NCBI GenBank assembly: GCA_018883385.1
Contig: VEQD01000014.1
Span: 1 to 32,170, forward strand
Length of the DNA: 32,170 bases
Direction: 5' to 3'
DNA from: Rhodocyclaceae bacterium
GTDB lineage: Bacteria; Pseudomonadota; Gammaproteobacteria; Burkholderiales; Rhodocyclaceae
In this document: in pieces, positions 16,993-28,480 of the stretch
How positions within the stretch are numbered: the stretch's first letter is position 1
Layout: each line of letters begins with the position of its first letter
Program-made: the position numbers and the translations under genes
Notes under the pieces: model-generated
Seen by the model: only the letters and a program-made list of their open reading frames with translations
Database searches by the model: none
What the model was told of the DNA's origin: nothing

Positions 16993-17295
16993 TTACAACG
17001 TAGGGGTAGCATGGGCCTCGGATTCGGCCGGCAGCGTACTCGTATGTGCCGCCCGTCGCTGCGACTCGCGGCGAAGCTTGGCCAGTTCGCGGCGTTTACG
17101 AATCAGGTTGGGAACAAGCGTGAGCATGCCAAGGAACAGGCCCACCAGCAATGCGCCGAGCAGAAAGAGCACCAGCGGCGCTTCCAGGTAATAGCCGAGG
17201 AAGAGATTGATCACGACCGGTTCGGTATTCTCGATCGCAAAAGCAAGCAACAGCACAAATACGACAATGCGGATGATCCAGGCGATGGCGCGCAT
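16993..17295 (-). CDS. lapA: LapA-domain membrane protein
   Basis: MRAIAWIIRIVVFVLLLAFAIENTEPVVINLFLGYYLEAPLVLFLLGALLVGLFLGML, adjacent to lapB. Confidence 0.87.
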   Translation of the reverse strand: MRAIAWIIRIVVFVLLLAFAIENTEPVVINLFLGYYLEAPLVLFLLGALLVGLFLGMLTLVPNLIRKRRELAKLRRESQRRAAHTSTLPAESEAHATPTL

Positions 17296-17329
17296 ATTTA
17301 CCCCCGACCTCATGCAACGAAATTCGATA

Positions 17330-17361
17330 AAAAAAGCGCTGGTGGTGTGCCAGCGCTTTTC
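17330..17361 (-). terminator. Rho-independent terminator after ihfB
   Basis: AAAAGCGCTGG / CCAGCGCTTTT, 11-bp stem with a T-run on the minus strand. Confidence 0.8.
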
Positions 17362-17387
17362 AGTTTACAGCATAAGACCTGATCAGC

Positions 17388-17753
17388 TTAGAGCGCGTTC
17401 GTCCCCTGAGCGGCCACGGCATACGCCGGCGCCTCTTCAGTGTCGCTCGAACCACTCGCCACCTGAGTCAGATCAGCCTCATCCACGCGCTCACGCAGTT
17501 CTTTGCCGGCCTTGAAATGGGGAACCCATTTCTCGGGGACATCGACGCGCTCGCCCGAACGGGGGTTGCGACCAATACGCGGCGGACGGTGGTTGAGCGA
17601 AAAACTACCGAAGCCGCGAATCTCGATACGATCGCCACGGGCGAGCGCATCGGTCATCGCGTCCAGAATCACCTTGACGGCGAGTTCGGCATCTTTCGCG
17701 ACCAGCTGGGGAAAGCGCTCCGCCAGCCGTGCGATGAGTTCTGACTTGGTCAT
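17388..17753 (-). CDS. ihfB: Integration host factor subunit beta
   Basis: [90 protein letters not shown]. Confidence 0.95.
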   Translation of the reverse strand: MTKSELIARLAERFPQLVAKDAELAVKVILDAMTDALARGDRIEIRGFGSFSLNHRPPRIGRNPRSGERVDVPEKWVPHFKAGKELRERVDEADLTQVASGSSDTEEAPAYAVAAQGTNAL

Positions 17754-17760
17754 TGGCAGA

Positions 17761-19458
17761 TTAGCCCTGCTGGTTCATCTTGGCTTTGAGCAGCGCGCCC
17801 AGATTGGTCGTGCCGGTGGCAGCGCCTGCGCTGTCGGCAGCCAGTTTTTGCATGGCTTCGTGCTGTTCCGCCTGATCCTTAGCCTTGATCGACAGGTTGA
17901 TCGAACGGGTCTTGCGATCCACGTTGGTGATCATCGTTTCGAGCTCTTCGCCAACTTTGAGGTGCTGGCTCAGATCTTCGATGCGATCACGCGAGAACTC
18001 AGACGCGCGCAGGTAACCTTCGACATCGTCAGCCAGCTGAATGACCGCGCCACGAGCGTCCACGCTCTTGACGGTACCGTTCACTAGGCTGTTCTTGTCG
18101 TGCATGGCGACGAAGGAGGTGAACGGGTCTCCGTCCATTTGCTTCATGCCCAGCGAGATACGCTCTTTGTCGATATCGATGGCCAGAACAATGGCTTCGA
18201 CTTCGTCGCCCTTCTTGAAGTTGCGGATCGCTTCTTCGCCAGGCACGTTCCACGACAGATCCGACAGGTGCACCAGACCATCGATGCCACCGTCCAGACC
18301 AATGAAGATGCCAAAGTCGGTGATCGACTTGATGGCGCCCTTGATCTTGTCGCCCTTCTTGAAGTTGAGACCGAAATCCTGCCACGGGTTCGACTGGCAC
18401 TGCTTCATACCCAGCGAAATACGGCGGCGGTCTTCGTCGATCTCGAGGATCATGACTTCGACTTCGTCGCCCAGCTGGACGACCTTGGACGGGTGAATGT
18501 TCTTGTTGGTCCAGTCCATTTCGGATACGTGAACCAGACCTTCGATACCCTGTTCGATTTCAACAAACGCACCGTAGTCGGTGAGGTTGGTGACCTTGCC
18601 GAACAGACGGGTCTGCGCCGGGTAACGACGCGAGATACCCACCCACGGATCGTCGCCCAGTTGCTTCAGGCCCAGCGAAACGCGGTTCTTTTCGGTATCG
18701 AACTTGAGGACCTTGGCAGTGACTTCGTCGCCCACGGCCAACACTTCGGACGGGTGACGCACACGGCGCCAGGCCAGATCGGTGATGTGCAGCAGACCAT
18801 CGATGCCGCCGAGGTCGACGAAAGCACCGTAGTCGGTGATGTTCTTGACGACGCCCTTGATGATGGCACCCTCTTGCAGGGTTTCCAGCAGCTTCTGGCG
18901 GTCTTCGCCCATGTTCTCTTCAAGGACGGCACGACGCGACAGCACCACGTTGTTACGCTTGCGATCGAGCTTGATGACCTTGAACTCCATGGTCTTGCCT
19001 TCAAACGGCGTGGTGTCCTTGACCGGACGGGTATCGACCAGCGAACCCGGCAGGAATGCGCGAACGCTGTTGACCATCACAGTCAGGCCGCCCTTCACCT
19101 TACCGGTGATGGCGCCAGTGACCAGCGAGCCGTCGTTCAGCGCGGCTTCCAGGGAGTTCCAGGCAGCGATACGCTTGGCGCGGTCACGCGACAGACGGGT
19201 TTCGCCGAAACCGTCTTCGAGCGATTCAATGGCGACTTGCACGAAATCGCCGACGGCGACTTCGAGTTCACCCTGATCGTTCAGGAATTCGTGTACGGGG
19301 ACATAACTTTCGGACTTGAGTCCGGCGTTGACGACCACAAAATTCTGGTCAACGCGCACCACTTCGGCAGTGATGACTTCACCTTGGCGCATATCCTGCT
19401 GAGCAAGGCTTTCTTCAAATAAGGCGGCAAAACTTTCGAGCGTATCGGTTTGAGACAT
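17761..19458 (-). CDS. rpsA: 30S ribosomal protein S1
   Basis: Multiple S1 domains ([34 protein letters not shown], etc.), next to ihfB and cmk. Confidence 0.97.
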   Translation of the reverse strand: MSQTDTLESFAALFEESLAQQDMRQGEVITAEVVRVDQNFVVVNAGLKSESYVPVHEFLNDQGELEVAVGDFVQVAIESLEDGFGETRLSRDRAKRIAAWNSLEAALNDGSLVTGAITGKVKGGLTVMVNSVRAFLPGSLVDTRPVKDTTPFEGKTMEFKVIKLDRKRNNVVLSRRAVLEENMGEDRQKLLETLQEGAIIKGVVKNITDYGAFVDLGGIDGLLHITDLAWRRVRHPSEVLAVGDEVTAKVLKFDTEKNRVSLGLKQLGDDPWVGISRRYPAQTRLFGKVTNLTDYGAFVEIEQGIEGLVHVSEMDWTNKNIHPSKVVQLGDEVEVMILEIDEDRRRISLGMKQCQSNPWQDFGLNFKKGDKIKGAIKSITDFGIFIGLDGGIDGLVHLSDLSWNVPGEEAIRNFKKGDEVEAIVLAIDIDKERISLGMKQMDGDPFTSFVAMHDKNSLVNGTVKSVDARGAVIQLADDVEGYLRASEFSRDRIEDLSQHLKVGEELETMITNVDRKTRSINLSIKAKDQAEQHEAMQKLAADSAGAATGTTNLGALLKAKMNQQG

Positions 19459-19590
19459 GAGAGAGAGGTTTCCTGACAAGAACCGTGCTGAACACCAGCA
19501 TCAGTTCCACCGGTTGGTAAGTTAAAAATGACAAAAAGCCGATCCGCGCGACTGTCACCCAGTCACTCGGATTGCCCATTGTCGTTGGGT

Positions 19591-21546
19591 TTACGACGCC
19601 CGGTTGCCGGACCAATCGAGCACCTGCGCCACTGCTTGTTCAATGGTGAGCGTCGACGTTTCCAGAAGCCGAGCATCGGCTTCTTGCCGGAGTGGTGCCA
19701 CAGAGCGCGCCGCATCGCGGGCATCCCGATCTTCCAAATCCTGCAGAATGTTTTGCAGTTTAGCGGAAAAACCTTTGTCGATCAACTGCTTGTAACGTCG
19801 TTCGGCCCGAATCGCCGCCGTCGCCGTCAAAAAGACCTTGGTGGTGGCGTCGGGAAAGACCACGGCGCCCATATCCCGGCCATCGGCCACCAGTCCTGGC
19901 GCCTGGCGGAAGGCGCGCTGGCGCAGCAACAGGGCCGCCCGCACGGCCGGCAAGGCGCCGACCGTGGAGGCGCCAATACCCATCTCCTCCGAGCGGACCT
20001 GGTCGTCAACGGCGTCGTCACCCAAAAAAGTCTGGCCACCGGCAAAACGGACTGGCAGCTGCGCCGCGATCCTGGCAACCGCCGGTTCATCGTTCCACTC
20101 CACTCCCGCCTTGCGGGCAGCCAGCGCCGTGAGGCGATACAGCGCGCCTGAATCCAGATAATGCCAACCCAGCGCATCGGCCACGCGTTGGGCGACCGTG
20201 CCCTTCCCGGAGGCCGAAGGGCCGTCAATCGCGATTACCGGTACGGGTCGGGTCACTTCGGCGAAGCGCTCGAAATAATCAGGAAAAGTCTTGGCGGTAC
20301 AACCCGGATCCAGAATGCGCAGCGGCGTGGCCAGCGTCATGAGCGAAAAACACATCGCGATGCGGTGATCGTCGTAGGTTTCGATCTCGGCGCAATGCAA
20401 GGCATTCAGATTGGCGGGCGGAATCACAGTCAGGGTATCGGCCGTCGTTTCCACCGTGCCGCCCAGCTTGCGCAGTTCGTTGGCCATGGCATCGATGCGA
20501 TCGGTTTCTTTGACACGCCAACTGGCAATGCCCGTTAGCTTGGTCGGCCCCTGGGCAAACACGGCCACGGGCACCAGCGTCATGGCGGCATCGGGGATTG
20601 CCAGACAATCCTGGGTAATGCCCTTGAGGTCACCGTCGGCCGGCGCCGCCGCTTCGATCCAATTGGGGCCCATGGTGATACGCGCACCCATGGCGGCCAA
20701 TGCATCAGCAAAACGGATGTCGCCCTGCACCGAATCAGCGCCCACACCTTCCACGCGCACCGGGCCACCCGCCATGGCGCCCAGCGCCAAAAAGTAAGAG
20801 GCCGATGAGGCATCACCTTCAACGTACACCACCCCCGGCGACGTGTAGCGCGCACCGGCATCGACCGTAAACTTTTGCCAGCCGTCACGTTGCACCGCCA
20901 CGCCAAAGCGGCGCATGGTCGCGAGCGTGATCCCGATGTAGGGCTTGGAAATGAGTTCACCGACCACTTCCACCGTCACCGTCCGATCCAGCAATGGCAG
21001 CGCCATGAGCAGGCCGGTCAGGAACTGACTCGACACGTTGCCTTTCACGGGTACGGTCAGCGCCGCATTGCGCACACCGGGGTGAATTTGCAGCGGCGGA
21101 TAACCGTCGTTACCCAGATAGGTAATATCCGCACCCAGATGGCGCAGGGCATCGACCAGATCGCCAATCGGGCGCTCGTGCATGCGCGGCACACCGGACA
21201 GATGGTACGAGCCACCGGCCAGTGCCAGCGCCGCCGTCAGCGGACGAAACGCCGTACCGGCATTGCCGAGAAACAGCTCAGCGGATTTAACCGGCAGCTT
21301 GCCGCCACAGCCCGCGACCTTGATGACACCCTCGCCCGCTGGCGTGACGGTAACGCCCAGCAGATTGAGCGCGTCGAGCATTCGATCCGTGTCATCCGAC
21401 TTGAGCAGATCGCGCACTTCGGTCGTGCCTTCGGCCAACGCGGCCAGCAACAAAATACGATTAGAGAGACTCTTGGAACCGGGCAAACGCACCGTGCCGC
21501 AGCCAGACAAAATCGCCGGCAGATCAATAAAGGGAAGTTTGCTCAT
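19591..21546 (-). CDS. aroA-cmk: Bifunctional 3-phosphoshikimate 1-carboxyvinyltransferase / cytidylate kinase
   Basis: EPSP synthase motifs ([45 protein letters not shown]) run in one frame into [35 protein letters not shown]. Confidence 0.95.
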   Translation of the reverse strand: MSKLPFIDLPAILSGCGTVRLPGSKSLSNRILLLAALAEGTTEVRDLLKSDDTDRMLDALNLLGVTVTPAGEGVIKVAGCGGKLPVKSAELFLGNAGTAFRPLTAALALAGGSYHLSGVPRMHERPIGDLVDALRHLGADITYLGNDGYPPLQIHPGVRNAALTVPVKGNVSSQFLTGLLMALPLLDRTVTVEVVGELISKPYIGITLATMRRFGVAVQRDGWQKFTVDAGARYTSPGVVYVEGDASSASYFLALGAMAGGPVRVEGVGADSVQGDIRFADALAAMGARITMGPNWIEAAAPADGDLKGITQDCLAIPDAAMTLVPVAVFAQGPTKLTGIASWRVKETDRIDAMANELRKLGGTVETTADTLTVIPPANLNALHCAEIETYDDHRIAMCFSLMTLATPLRILDPGCTAKTFPDYFERFAEVTRPVPVIAIDGPSASGKGTVAQRVADALGWHYLDSGALYRLTALAARKAGVEWNDEPAVARIAAQLPVRFAGGQTFLGDDAVDDQVRSEEMGIGASTVGALPAVRAALLLRQRAFRQAPGLVADGRDMGAVVFPDATTKVFLTATAAIRAERRYKQLIDKGFSAKLQNILQDLEDRDARDAARSVAPLRQEADARLLETSTLTIEQAVAQVLDWSGNRAS

Positions 21547-21566
21547 CAGGGTTGATTCAATATCAA

Positions 21567-22427
21567 TCAGTGCGACCAGTTCTGACGCTTGTCACGCGCA
21601 TTCGCGAAGATGGTTTGCAAGGCGTCGCCATCACTATTGGCCAGCGCCTGACGCAGTTGCATGAGCGCTGCGCTGTAACGATCCAGTTCCGCCAATAAGG
21701 CCGTGCGGTTCGCCAATGAAATATCGCGCCACATTTCGGGGTGGCTCGCGGCGATGCGCGTGAAATCACGAAAACCCGCCGCCGCGTAATCAAATAACTG
21801 ATCGGCGTTTTGCCGCTTGGCAAATTCATCGACCAGCGCATAGGCCAGCAGATGCGGCAAATGGCTCACAGCGGCAAAAACACGGTCGTGGGTTTCTGGA
21901 TCAAGAATGCGCACGTCGGCGCCGCAAAGTTCCCAGGCACGTTTGACCTTGTCAATATCGTCCGCCGAGTTTTCTAGCAGCGGTGTCAGCACGACCTTGC
22001 GGCCTTGGTACAGATCCGGACGCGAGGCGGCTGCCCCACTACTTTCGGCACCCGCAATCGGATGCCCCGGCACAAACTGGTGAATATGGTTGCCAAAGGC
22101 GGCACGTGCCGCGTCAACGACATCACTCTTGGTGCTCCCTGCATCGGTGACGATCGTGTGGTCACCGAGATAGGGTGCAATACGCTGAAAAATCTCCGGC
22201 ATTTGGCCAACCGGCGTGGCGACCAGAATCAGATCGGCCTCGCGCACGTCAGCACCGGGGTTAATGCCGACCTCGTCGATGATGCCCATGTCGTAGGCCG
22301 TCTTTAAACTCTTGGGGGTGCGCCCAAAGCCAACAATATCGTCGGCCGCGTGCGCAGCTTTAAGCCCGCGCGCGAACGAGGCGCCAATGAGGCCCACACC
22401 GAAGATCAAGACTTTGTTGAAATGCAT
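21567..22427 (-). CDS. tyrA: Prephenate dehydrogenase
   Basis: [18 protein letters not shown]...[12 protein letters not shown]...[15 protein letters not shown]...[13 protein letters not shown]. Confidence 0.93.
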   Translation of the reverse strand: MHFNKVLIFGVGLIGASFARGLKAAHAADDIVGFGRTPKSLKTAYDMGIIDEVGINPGADVREADLILVATPVGQMPEIFQRIAPYLGDHTIVTDAGSTKSDVVDAARAAFGNHIHQFVPGHPIAGAESSGAAASRPDLYQGRKVVLTPLLENSADDIDKVKRAWELCGADVRILDPETHDRVFAAVSHLPHLLAYALVDEFAKRQNADQLFDYAAAGFRDFTRIAASHPEMWRDISLANRTALLAELDRYSAALMQLRQALANSDGDALQTIFANARDKRQNWSH

Positions 22428-22439
22428 GGCGCGGTCCTG

Positions 22440-23540
22440 TCAGGCAAGCGCCGCTTGAAGTGCCTGCAGGAAACGAGCGTTCTCCGCTTCGGTACCGATC
22501 GTCACGCGTAACCAATCGTGCATGGCGTAACCAGCCAACGGGCGAATGATCACGCCCTGCCTGAGCAGCTTCTGATTCACGGTGGCCGCCTCTGGCACAT
22601 GGAATGTCACGAAGTTGGCGTGCGATGGCAGATGCTTGAGACCCAAGGCATCCAGCCCGGTCACAATCTGCTGCATTCCATCGGCGTTGAGTTGGTAGCT
22701 TTGTGCCAGAAACTCGGCGTCTTCCAGCGCGGCAATGGCGCCGGCCAGCGCCAGGTTATTACAGTTGAATGGTTGACGTACGCGGTTCATCAGATCGGCC
22801 ACCGCCGCGCTACAGAGGGCAAAGCCAATGCGCAGGCCGGCCATACCGTAGATCTTGGAGAAGGTACGCGTGATCACCAGGTTATCGAACTCCGACAGCC
22901 ATGACGTGGTGTCGACCCGCAGTGTTGGCGACAGGTATTCGTTGTAGGCTTCGTCAAGGACAACAATGACATCGTTTGGCAGGCTACCGATGAAGGCCTT
23001 GAGTTCGTCGTAGGGTAAAAAAGTGCCCGTCGGATTATTGGGGTTAGCAATCCAGACGATGCGCGTATCGGCACGCACCGCAGCACGCATGGCGCCAAGA
23101 TCATGTGCATAGTCTCTGGCCGGTGCGGCAATGCATTCGCCACCCACGCCCATCGTCGCCAACGGATAGACAGCAAAGGCGTGCGCTGAAAATACTGCCG
23201 AACGACCCGGCGCCAGAAACACCTGGGCGATGAGTTCGAGCACATCATTCGAGCCGTTACCCAGGACGATCTGATTCGTATTGACCCCAGCGTGTTTGGC
23301 CAGCGCCGCCTTCAGCTCGAAGTCATCCGGGTAACGCGCCAGTCCATCAATAGCCGCTTGCACAGCGGCCCGCGCCTTGGGGCTCATGCCCAGCGGATTT
23401 TCGTTCGAGGCGAGCTTGATGATGGAATCCACCGCCAAACCCAGTTCGCGCGCCACTTCGGTAATGGGCTTACCGGGTTGATACGGCGCGATCTGTTTGA
23501 TATTGCCCAGGGCGTGGTCGAGCAGACTCATAAATTCCAT
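22440..23540 (-). CDS. hisC: Histidinol-phosphate aminotransferase
   Basis: IKLASNENPLGMSPKA...VLGNGSNDVLELIAQ...WIANPNNPTGTF...VVLDEAYNEY...RTFSKIYGMAGLRIGFAL. Confidence 0.93.
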   Translation of the reverse strand: MEFMSLLDHALGNIKQIAPYQPGKPITEVARELGLAVDSIIKLASNENPLGMSPKARAAVQAAIDGLARYPDDFELKAALAKHAGVNTNQIVLGNGSNDVLELIAQVFLAPGRSAVFSAHAFAVYPLATMGVGGECIAAPARDYAHDLGAMRAAVRADTRIVWIANPNNPTGTFLPYDELKAFIGSLPNDVIVVLDEAYNEYLSPTLRVDTTSWLSEFDNLVITRTFSKIYGMAGLRIGFALCSAAVADLMNRVRQPFNCNNLALAGAIAALEDAEFLAQSYQLNADGMQQIVTGLDALGLKHLPSHANFVTFHVPEAATVNQKLLRQGVIIRPLAGYAMHDWLRVTIGTEAENARFLQALQAALA

Positions 23541-23545
23541 GGTGT

Positions 23546-24655
23546 TCAGTAAACGGCACCGGGGTACGATCCCAGCACCTTGAGATAGGCGGCTTCGGCT
23601 GCAAGTTTTTGTAGCGCACTCTTCACCGGTTCTTCGTCGACATGACCTTCGATGTCGACAAAAAAGACGTACTCCCACAGCGCATGACGTGCCGGGCGCG
23701 ATTCGAGCCGTGTCATCGAAACACCGGCCTGGGCCAGCGGTGCCAGCAACGCCTGTAGCGCACCCGTGCGATTCGGCGTTGACAGAATGAGCGAGGTTTT
23801 GTCCTGACCCGACGGGCCTGCCGCAAAACGACCGAGCACCAGGAAACGCGTCGTGTTGTTCGGTTCGTCTTCAATATTGCTGGCCAAGTGCGGTAACTGA
23901 TAGCGCTCGGCCGCGGCTTCACCGGCAATGGCGCCCCAGCTCGGGTTCTCGGACGCCAGGCGCGCCGCTTCAGCGTTGCTGGCAACCGGGATGCGCGGCA
24001 CATCCGGCAAGTTACGATTCAACCACTCATGGCATTGCGCCAGTGACTGGGCATGCGACACCACCTGCGTGACCTGACTCAATTCGGTGGAACGGCTCAG
24101 CAGATTCTGATGAATGCGCACCACCACCTCGCCACAGATCTTGAGCGAGGTGCCAAGCAGCAAGTCGAGCGTACGCCCCACCGCACCCTCGGTAGAATTT
24201 TCGACCGGGACCACGGCGTAATCGGCGTGACCGGCTTCAACATCACGAAAGACATCGTCAATCGACGACTGCGGCAGTAGCCGCACTGCGTGACCAAAGT
24301 GTTTGACGGCGGCCGACTCGGAGAATGTGCCGAGCGGGCCCAGGAAGGCAACGCCAATCGGATGTTCCAGCGCCAGACAGGCCGACATCACTTCGCGAAA
24401 AAGACGTGTGATTGTTTCGTCGGGCAGCGGCCCCTGATTCAGTTCTTGCAGACGGCGCAGCACCTGCGCTTCACGTTCGGGGCGGTAGATAAAGCCATCG
24501 TCGCCAAAACGCGCTTTGATCTCGCCAACTTCACGCGCGCACGTGGCACGTTGATTCAACAGATCTAGCAGTGTGCTGTCGATGTCGTCGATTTTCTGGC
24601 GCACGACGGCCAGCGCTTCCTGAAGGGTCTGTCCTGCCGACTTGTCTGAACCCAT
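23546..24655 (-). CDS. pheA: Chorismate mutase / prephenate dehydratase
   Basis: N-terminal chorismate mutase (RQKIDDIDSTLLDLLNQRATCAREVG) and PDT domain with C-terminal ACT (VAFLGPLGTFSESAA...VENSTEGAVGRTLDLL...ESRPARHALWEYVFFVDIEGH). Confidence 0.95.
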   Translation of the reverse strand: MGSDKSAGQTLQEALAVVRQKIDDIDSTLLDLLNQRATCAREVGEIKARFGDDGFIYRPEREAQVLRRLQELNQGPLPDETITRLFREVMSACLALEHPIGVAFLGPLGTFSESAAVKHFGHAVRLLPQSSIDDVFRDVEAGHADYAVVPVENSTEGAVGRTLDLLLGTSLKICGEVVVRIHQNLLSRSTELSQVTQVVSHAQSLAQCHEWLNRNLPDVPRIPVASNAEAARLASENPSWGAIAGEAAAERYQLPHLASNIEDEPNNTTRFLVLGRFAAGPSGQDKTSLILSTPNRTGALQALLAPLAQAGVSMTRLESRPARHALWEYVFFVDIEGHVDEEPVKSALQKLAAEAAYLKVLGSYPGAVY

Positions 24656-24686
24656 GCCCGCTCCCGGCAACCAATTGTTTGCGTTA

Positions 24687-25787
24687 TTACCCGTGACGGC
24701 GCATGAACTCGTTCATGAAACCGACCAGCGCCTGCACACCTTCCAGCGGCATGGCGTTGTAGATCGAGGCGCGCATGCCGCCCACCAGTTTATGCCCTTT
24801 CAGCGCCAACAGGCCGGCTTTTTCTGATTCTTCCAGGAAGACCGGATCCAGTGCCTTGTCTTTTAGCGTGAACGGGACATTCATCCACGAGCGGCAATTC
24901 AGCGCCACCGGGTTGGTGTAGAAACCACCGCTACCATCAATCGTTTTGTAGAGCAGTTCGGCCTTGGCCTGATTCTGCTTAGCAATCGCTGGCAGCCCGC
25001 CCTGCTTGAGCAGCCATTCAAACACCAGGCCGGCCATGTAAATGCCAAAAGTTGGCGGCGTGTTGAGCATCGACGTGTTTTTTTCTTCTTCGGCGTAATC
25101 GAGCAACGCCGGGATGGCTTTGGAAGCCTTGCCAAGCAAATCCTTACGAATGATGACGAGCGTCACACCCGCCGGCCCAATGTTCTTTTGCGCACCGGCG
25201 TAGATCATGCCGTAGTCGCGCACATTTATCGGGCGCGACAGAATGTTCGACGACATGTCGGCGATGAGCGGTACGTCTTTCTGCACTGCGCCGCCCAATT
25301 GCTTGAGGTCGAAGACTTCGACACCACCAATGGTTTCGTTGCTGCAGAAATGCAGATACTTGGCTTTGGGGTTGAGCGTCATCGCTGCCGGATCAACCAG
25401 GCGCGTGAATGACGTATCGGCACTGCTACCGGCTTCGTGAATGGCTTCACCGTACAACCTCTGGCCGGCTTTGACGGCTTTTTCTGACCAGGCACCCGTC
25501 GTCAGGTAATCGGCCGAACCGCCATCGAGCAGGTTCATGGGAATTTGCGAGAACTGCAGCGTGGCGCCACCCTGCAAAAAGAGGATGGCGTAGTCCTCGG
25601 GGATATCCATCAGCTGGCGCAGATCAGCGACCACCTTTTCGTAGATGCCGGTGTAGATTTTGCCGCGATGGCTCATCTCCATCACACCACAGCCAACGCC
25701 ATGCCAGTCAGGCAGCTCGGCGCGCACTTGCTCTAGTACTGCCAGAGGGATCGTTGCCGGACCTGCTGCAAAATTCCAGAGACGCAT
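24687..25787 (-). CDS. serC: Phosphoserine aminotransferase
   Basis: LWNFAAGPATIPLAVLEQ...ILFLQGGATLQFSQIPMNLL...DMSSNILSRPINVRDYGMIYAGAQKNIGPAG. Confidence 0.96.
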   Translation of the reverse strand: MRLWNFAAGPATIPLAVLEQVRAELPDWHGVGCGVMEMSHRGKIYTGIYEKVVADLRQLMDIPEDYAILFLQGGATLQFSQIPMNLLDGGSADYLTTGAWSEKAVKAGQRLYGEAIHEAGSSADTSFTRLVDPAAMTLNPKAKYLHFCSNETIGGVEVFDLKQLGGAVQKDVPLIADMSSNILSRPINVRDYGMIYAGAQKNIGPAGVTLVIIRKDLLGKASKAIPALLDYAEEEKNTSMLNTPPTFGIYMAGLVFEWLLKQGGLPAIAKQNQAKAELLYKTIDGSGGFYTNPVALNCRSWMNVPFTLKDKALDPVFLEESEKAGLLALKGHKLVGGMRASIYNAMPLEGVQALVGFMNEFMRRHG

Positions 25788-25804
25788 GGTTCTAACCTTG
25801 GTGA

Positions 25805-28363
25805 TTATTCTTCGTCGTCAGTCTCAACGATCTTTTCCAGACCGGCCAGTTTCTCGCCGTCATCCAGCGAAATGAGGGTGACGCCCTGCGTGGCGCGACC
25901 CAGTTCACGGATCTCGTTGACGCGGGTGCGGATCAGGACACCACCGGTGGTGATGAGCATGATCTCGTCTTCGTCGCCCACCAGCTTGGCGGCAACGACG
26001 CGGCCGTTACGGGCACTTTCGGCAATCGCCTTAACGCCTTGCGTGCCACGACCCGAATGGCGGAAGTCGGCCAGTGCGGTGCGCTTACCGAAACCGTTCT
26101 CCGTAGCGACCAGCACGGTCTGCGCATCATCCTGCGCCACGAGTAGCGACAAGACCTGCTGACTTTTCTGCAGCTTCATCCCGCGCACGCCGCGAGCCGG
26201 GCGGCCCATGGGGCGCACGTCTTCTTCGTCAAACCAGACAGCCTTACCGGCATCGGATACCAGCATGATGTCATTACCACCCGAGGTTAGCTGCGCGCCG
26301 ATCAGGTAATCGTTTTCATCAAGGGCAACGGCAATGATGCCGGCCTTACGCGGGTTGGAGAAGTCGGACAGCGGCGTCTTTTTCACGGTCCCTAGCGAGG
26401 TCGCCATGAACACATAGCGATCTTCGGAGAATTCTTTCACCGGCAGAATGGCGTTGATCTTTTCGCCTTCTTCCAGCGGGAACATATTGACGATCGGCTT
26501 GCCGCGCGAGATACGCGAACCCTGCGGCACTTCGTACACCTTCAGCCAGTAGCAGCGGCCGCGGTTGCTAAAGCACAGGATGTAATCGTGCGTATTCGCC
26601 ACGAACAGGTGTTCGACAAAGTCATCGTCTTTAATCGCCGCGGCCTGTTTGCCACGACCGCCGCGACGCTGTGCGCGGTAATCGGTCAGCGGCTGGCTCT
26701 TGATGTAGCCGGTGTGCGACAAGGTCACGACCATGTCTTGCGGGGCGATCAGATCTTCGACACCCAGATCTTGCGTATGCGTGACGATTTCCGAACGACG
26801 CTTGTCTTTGGTGGCAACAACGAACTGCTCGCGCACATCGTTGAGTTCCTGACCGATGATCTCGGTAATCCGCGCCGGCTTGGCCAGAATATCGAGCAGG
26901 TCGGCAATCTTTTCCATGACTTCGCGGTATTCGTTGACGATCTTGTCTTGCTCCAGACCAGTCAGGCGCTGCAGACGCAGTTCCAGAATGGCCTGCGCCT
27001 GAACATCAGACAAACGGTACCCCTTGTCGGTCATACCAAACTCGGGGCCAACGCCCTCAGGGCGCGAAGCTTCGGCAGCGGCGCGCTTAAGCATATCGGC
27101 CACCAACTTGCTTGCCCAGGTGCGCGACATCAGGCCGACCTTGGCGTCCGCCGGGGTCGGCGCTGCCTTGATCAGGGCGATGATTTCATCAACATTCGAC
27201 AATGCCACGGCCAGGCCTTCGAGAATGTGGCCACGATCACGCGCTTTGCGCAGTTCGAAGACGGTGCGACGGGTCACCACTTCACGGCGGTGCGCCAGGA
27301 AGCATTGCAGCATCTGCTTCAAGTTCAGCAGACGCGGCTGGCCGTCGACCAGCGCCACCATGTTCATGCCGAAGGTGTCTTGCAGCTGCGTCATCTTGTA
27401 CAGGTTGTTTAAGATGATGTCGGGGATCTCGCCACGCTTGAGCTCGATCACCACACGCATACCAGACTTATCCGATTCATCGCGGATTTCCGAAATGCCT
27501 TCGATCTTTTTCTCGTTGACCAGCTCGGCAATCTTTTCAAGCAGCGTGCGCTTGTTCACCTGATACGGCAGTTCATCGATGATGATCGACTGACGGTTGC
27601 CCGACTTGTCCAGGTCTTCGAAGTGCGTCTTGCCGCGCATGACCACACGACCGCGACCGGTACGATAACCATCGCGGACACCCGAGACGCCATAAATAAT
27701 GCCGGCGGTGGGGAAATCTGGCGCCGGCACGATGTCGATCAGCTGATCAATCGTCAGATCCGGATTGGCCAGCAGCGCCTGGCAGGCGGCCAGCACTTCC
27801 GACAGGTTGTGCGGCGGAATGTTTGTTGCCATGCCCACGGCAATCCCCGACGAACCATTGATCAGCAGGTTCGGGATGCGGGCCGGCAGAATTAGCGGTT
27901 CTTGTTCGGAACCATCGTAGTTCGGACCGAAGTCGACGGTTTCTTTGTCAATATCAGCCAGCAGTTCGTGGCCAATACGTGCCATACGCACTTCGGTATA
28001 ACGCATCGCTGCCGCGTTATCGCCATCGACCGAACCAAAGTTACCCTGACCGTCGACCAGCATGTAACGCAACGAAAAATCCTGCGCCATACGCACGATA
28101 GTGTCATAAACCGCCGTATCGCCATGCGGGTGATATTTACCAATCACGTCGCCGACTACCCGTGCCGATTTCTTGTAAGCCTTGTTCCAGTCGTTGTTCA
28201 GTTCGTGCATGGCGAACAGCACACGACGGTGCACCGGCTTGAGGCCGTCGCGCACATCCGGGAGCGCCCGACCCACGATCACGCTCATGGCGTAATCCAG
28301 GTAGGAACGGCGCATCTCGTCTTCGAGGCTAATCGGGAGTGTTTCTTTGGCGAAATTGTCCAT
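25805..28363 (-). CDS. gyrA: DNA gyrase subunit A
   Basis: [36 protein letters not shown]...[38 protein letters not shown]...[10 protein letters not shown] (GyrA box). Confidence 0.98.
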   Translation of the reverse strand: MDNFAKETLPISLEDEMRRSYLDYAMSVIVGRALPDVRDGLKPVHRRVLFAMHELNNDWNKAYKKSARVVGDVIGKYHPHGDTAVYDTIVRMAQDFSLRYMLVDGQGNFGSVDGDNAAAMRYTEVRMARIGHELLADIDKETVDFGPNYDGSEQEPLILPARIPNLLINGSSGIAVGMATNIPPHNLSEVLAACQALLANPDLTIDQLIDIVPAPDFPTAGIIYGVSGVRDGYRTGRGRVVMRGKTHFEDLDKSGNRQSIIIDELPYQVNKRTLLEKIAELVNEKKIEGISEIRDESDKSGMRVVIELKRGEIPDIILNNLYKMTQLQDTFGMNMVALVDGQPRLLNLKQMLQCFLAHRREVVTRRTVFELRKARDRGHILEGLAVALSNVDEIIALIKAAPTPADAKVGLMSRTWASKLVADMLKRAAAEASRPEGVGPEFGMTDKGYRLSDVQAQAILELRLQRLTGLEQDKIVNEYREVMEKIADLLDILAKPARITEIIGQELNDVREQFVVATKDKRRSEIVTHTQDLGVEDLIAPQDMVVTLSHTGYIKSQPLTDYRAQRRGGRGKQAAAIKDDDFVEHLFVANTHDYILCFSNRGRCYWLKVYEVPQGSRISRGKPIVNMFPLEEGEKINAILPVKEFSEDRYVFMATSLGTVKKTPLSDFSNPRKAGIIAVALDENDYLIGAQLTSGGNDIMLVSDAGKAVWFDEEDVRPMGRPARGVRGMKLQKSQQVLSLLVAQDDAQTVLVATENGFGKRTALADFRHSGRGTQGVKAIAESARNGRVVAAKLVGDEDEIMLITTGGVLIRTRVNEIRELGRATQGVTLISLDDGEKLAGLEKIVETDDEE

Positions 28364-28480
28364 AACGCTTTCGTGGCAGGGCAAAAATGTAACGATGACG
28401 AAACTTTCCGGTAAAAATCGGCGTTCAGCGGATCAAAAAGCACCCAAAACCGGTATCCGGAAAAATTGTTCAAGTTTAAC

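Noticed and set aside
18100-19422. 440 aa plus-strand ORF
   Set aside because: Antisense to rpsA, whose S1-domain protein is unambiguous; codon-bias shadow ORF.
26588-27412. 274 aa plus-strand ORF
   Set aside because: Fully antisense to gyrA; composition typical of a reverse-complement shadow.
28111-28121. Thr at the GyrA position equivalent to E. coli Ser83 ([10 protein letters not shown])
   Set aside because: Thr occurs naturally here in many bacteria; not evidence of selected quinolone resistance.
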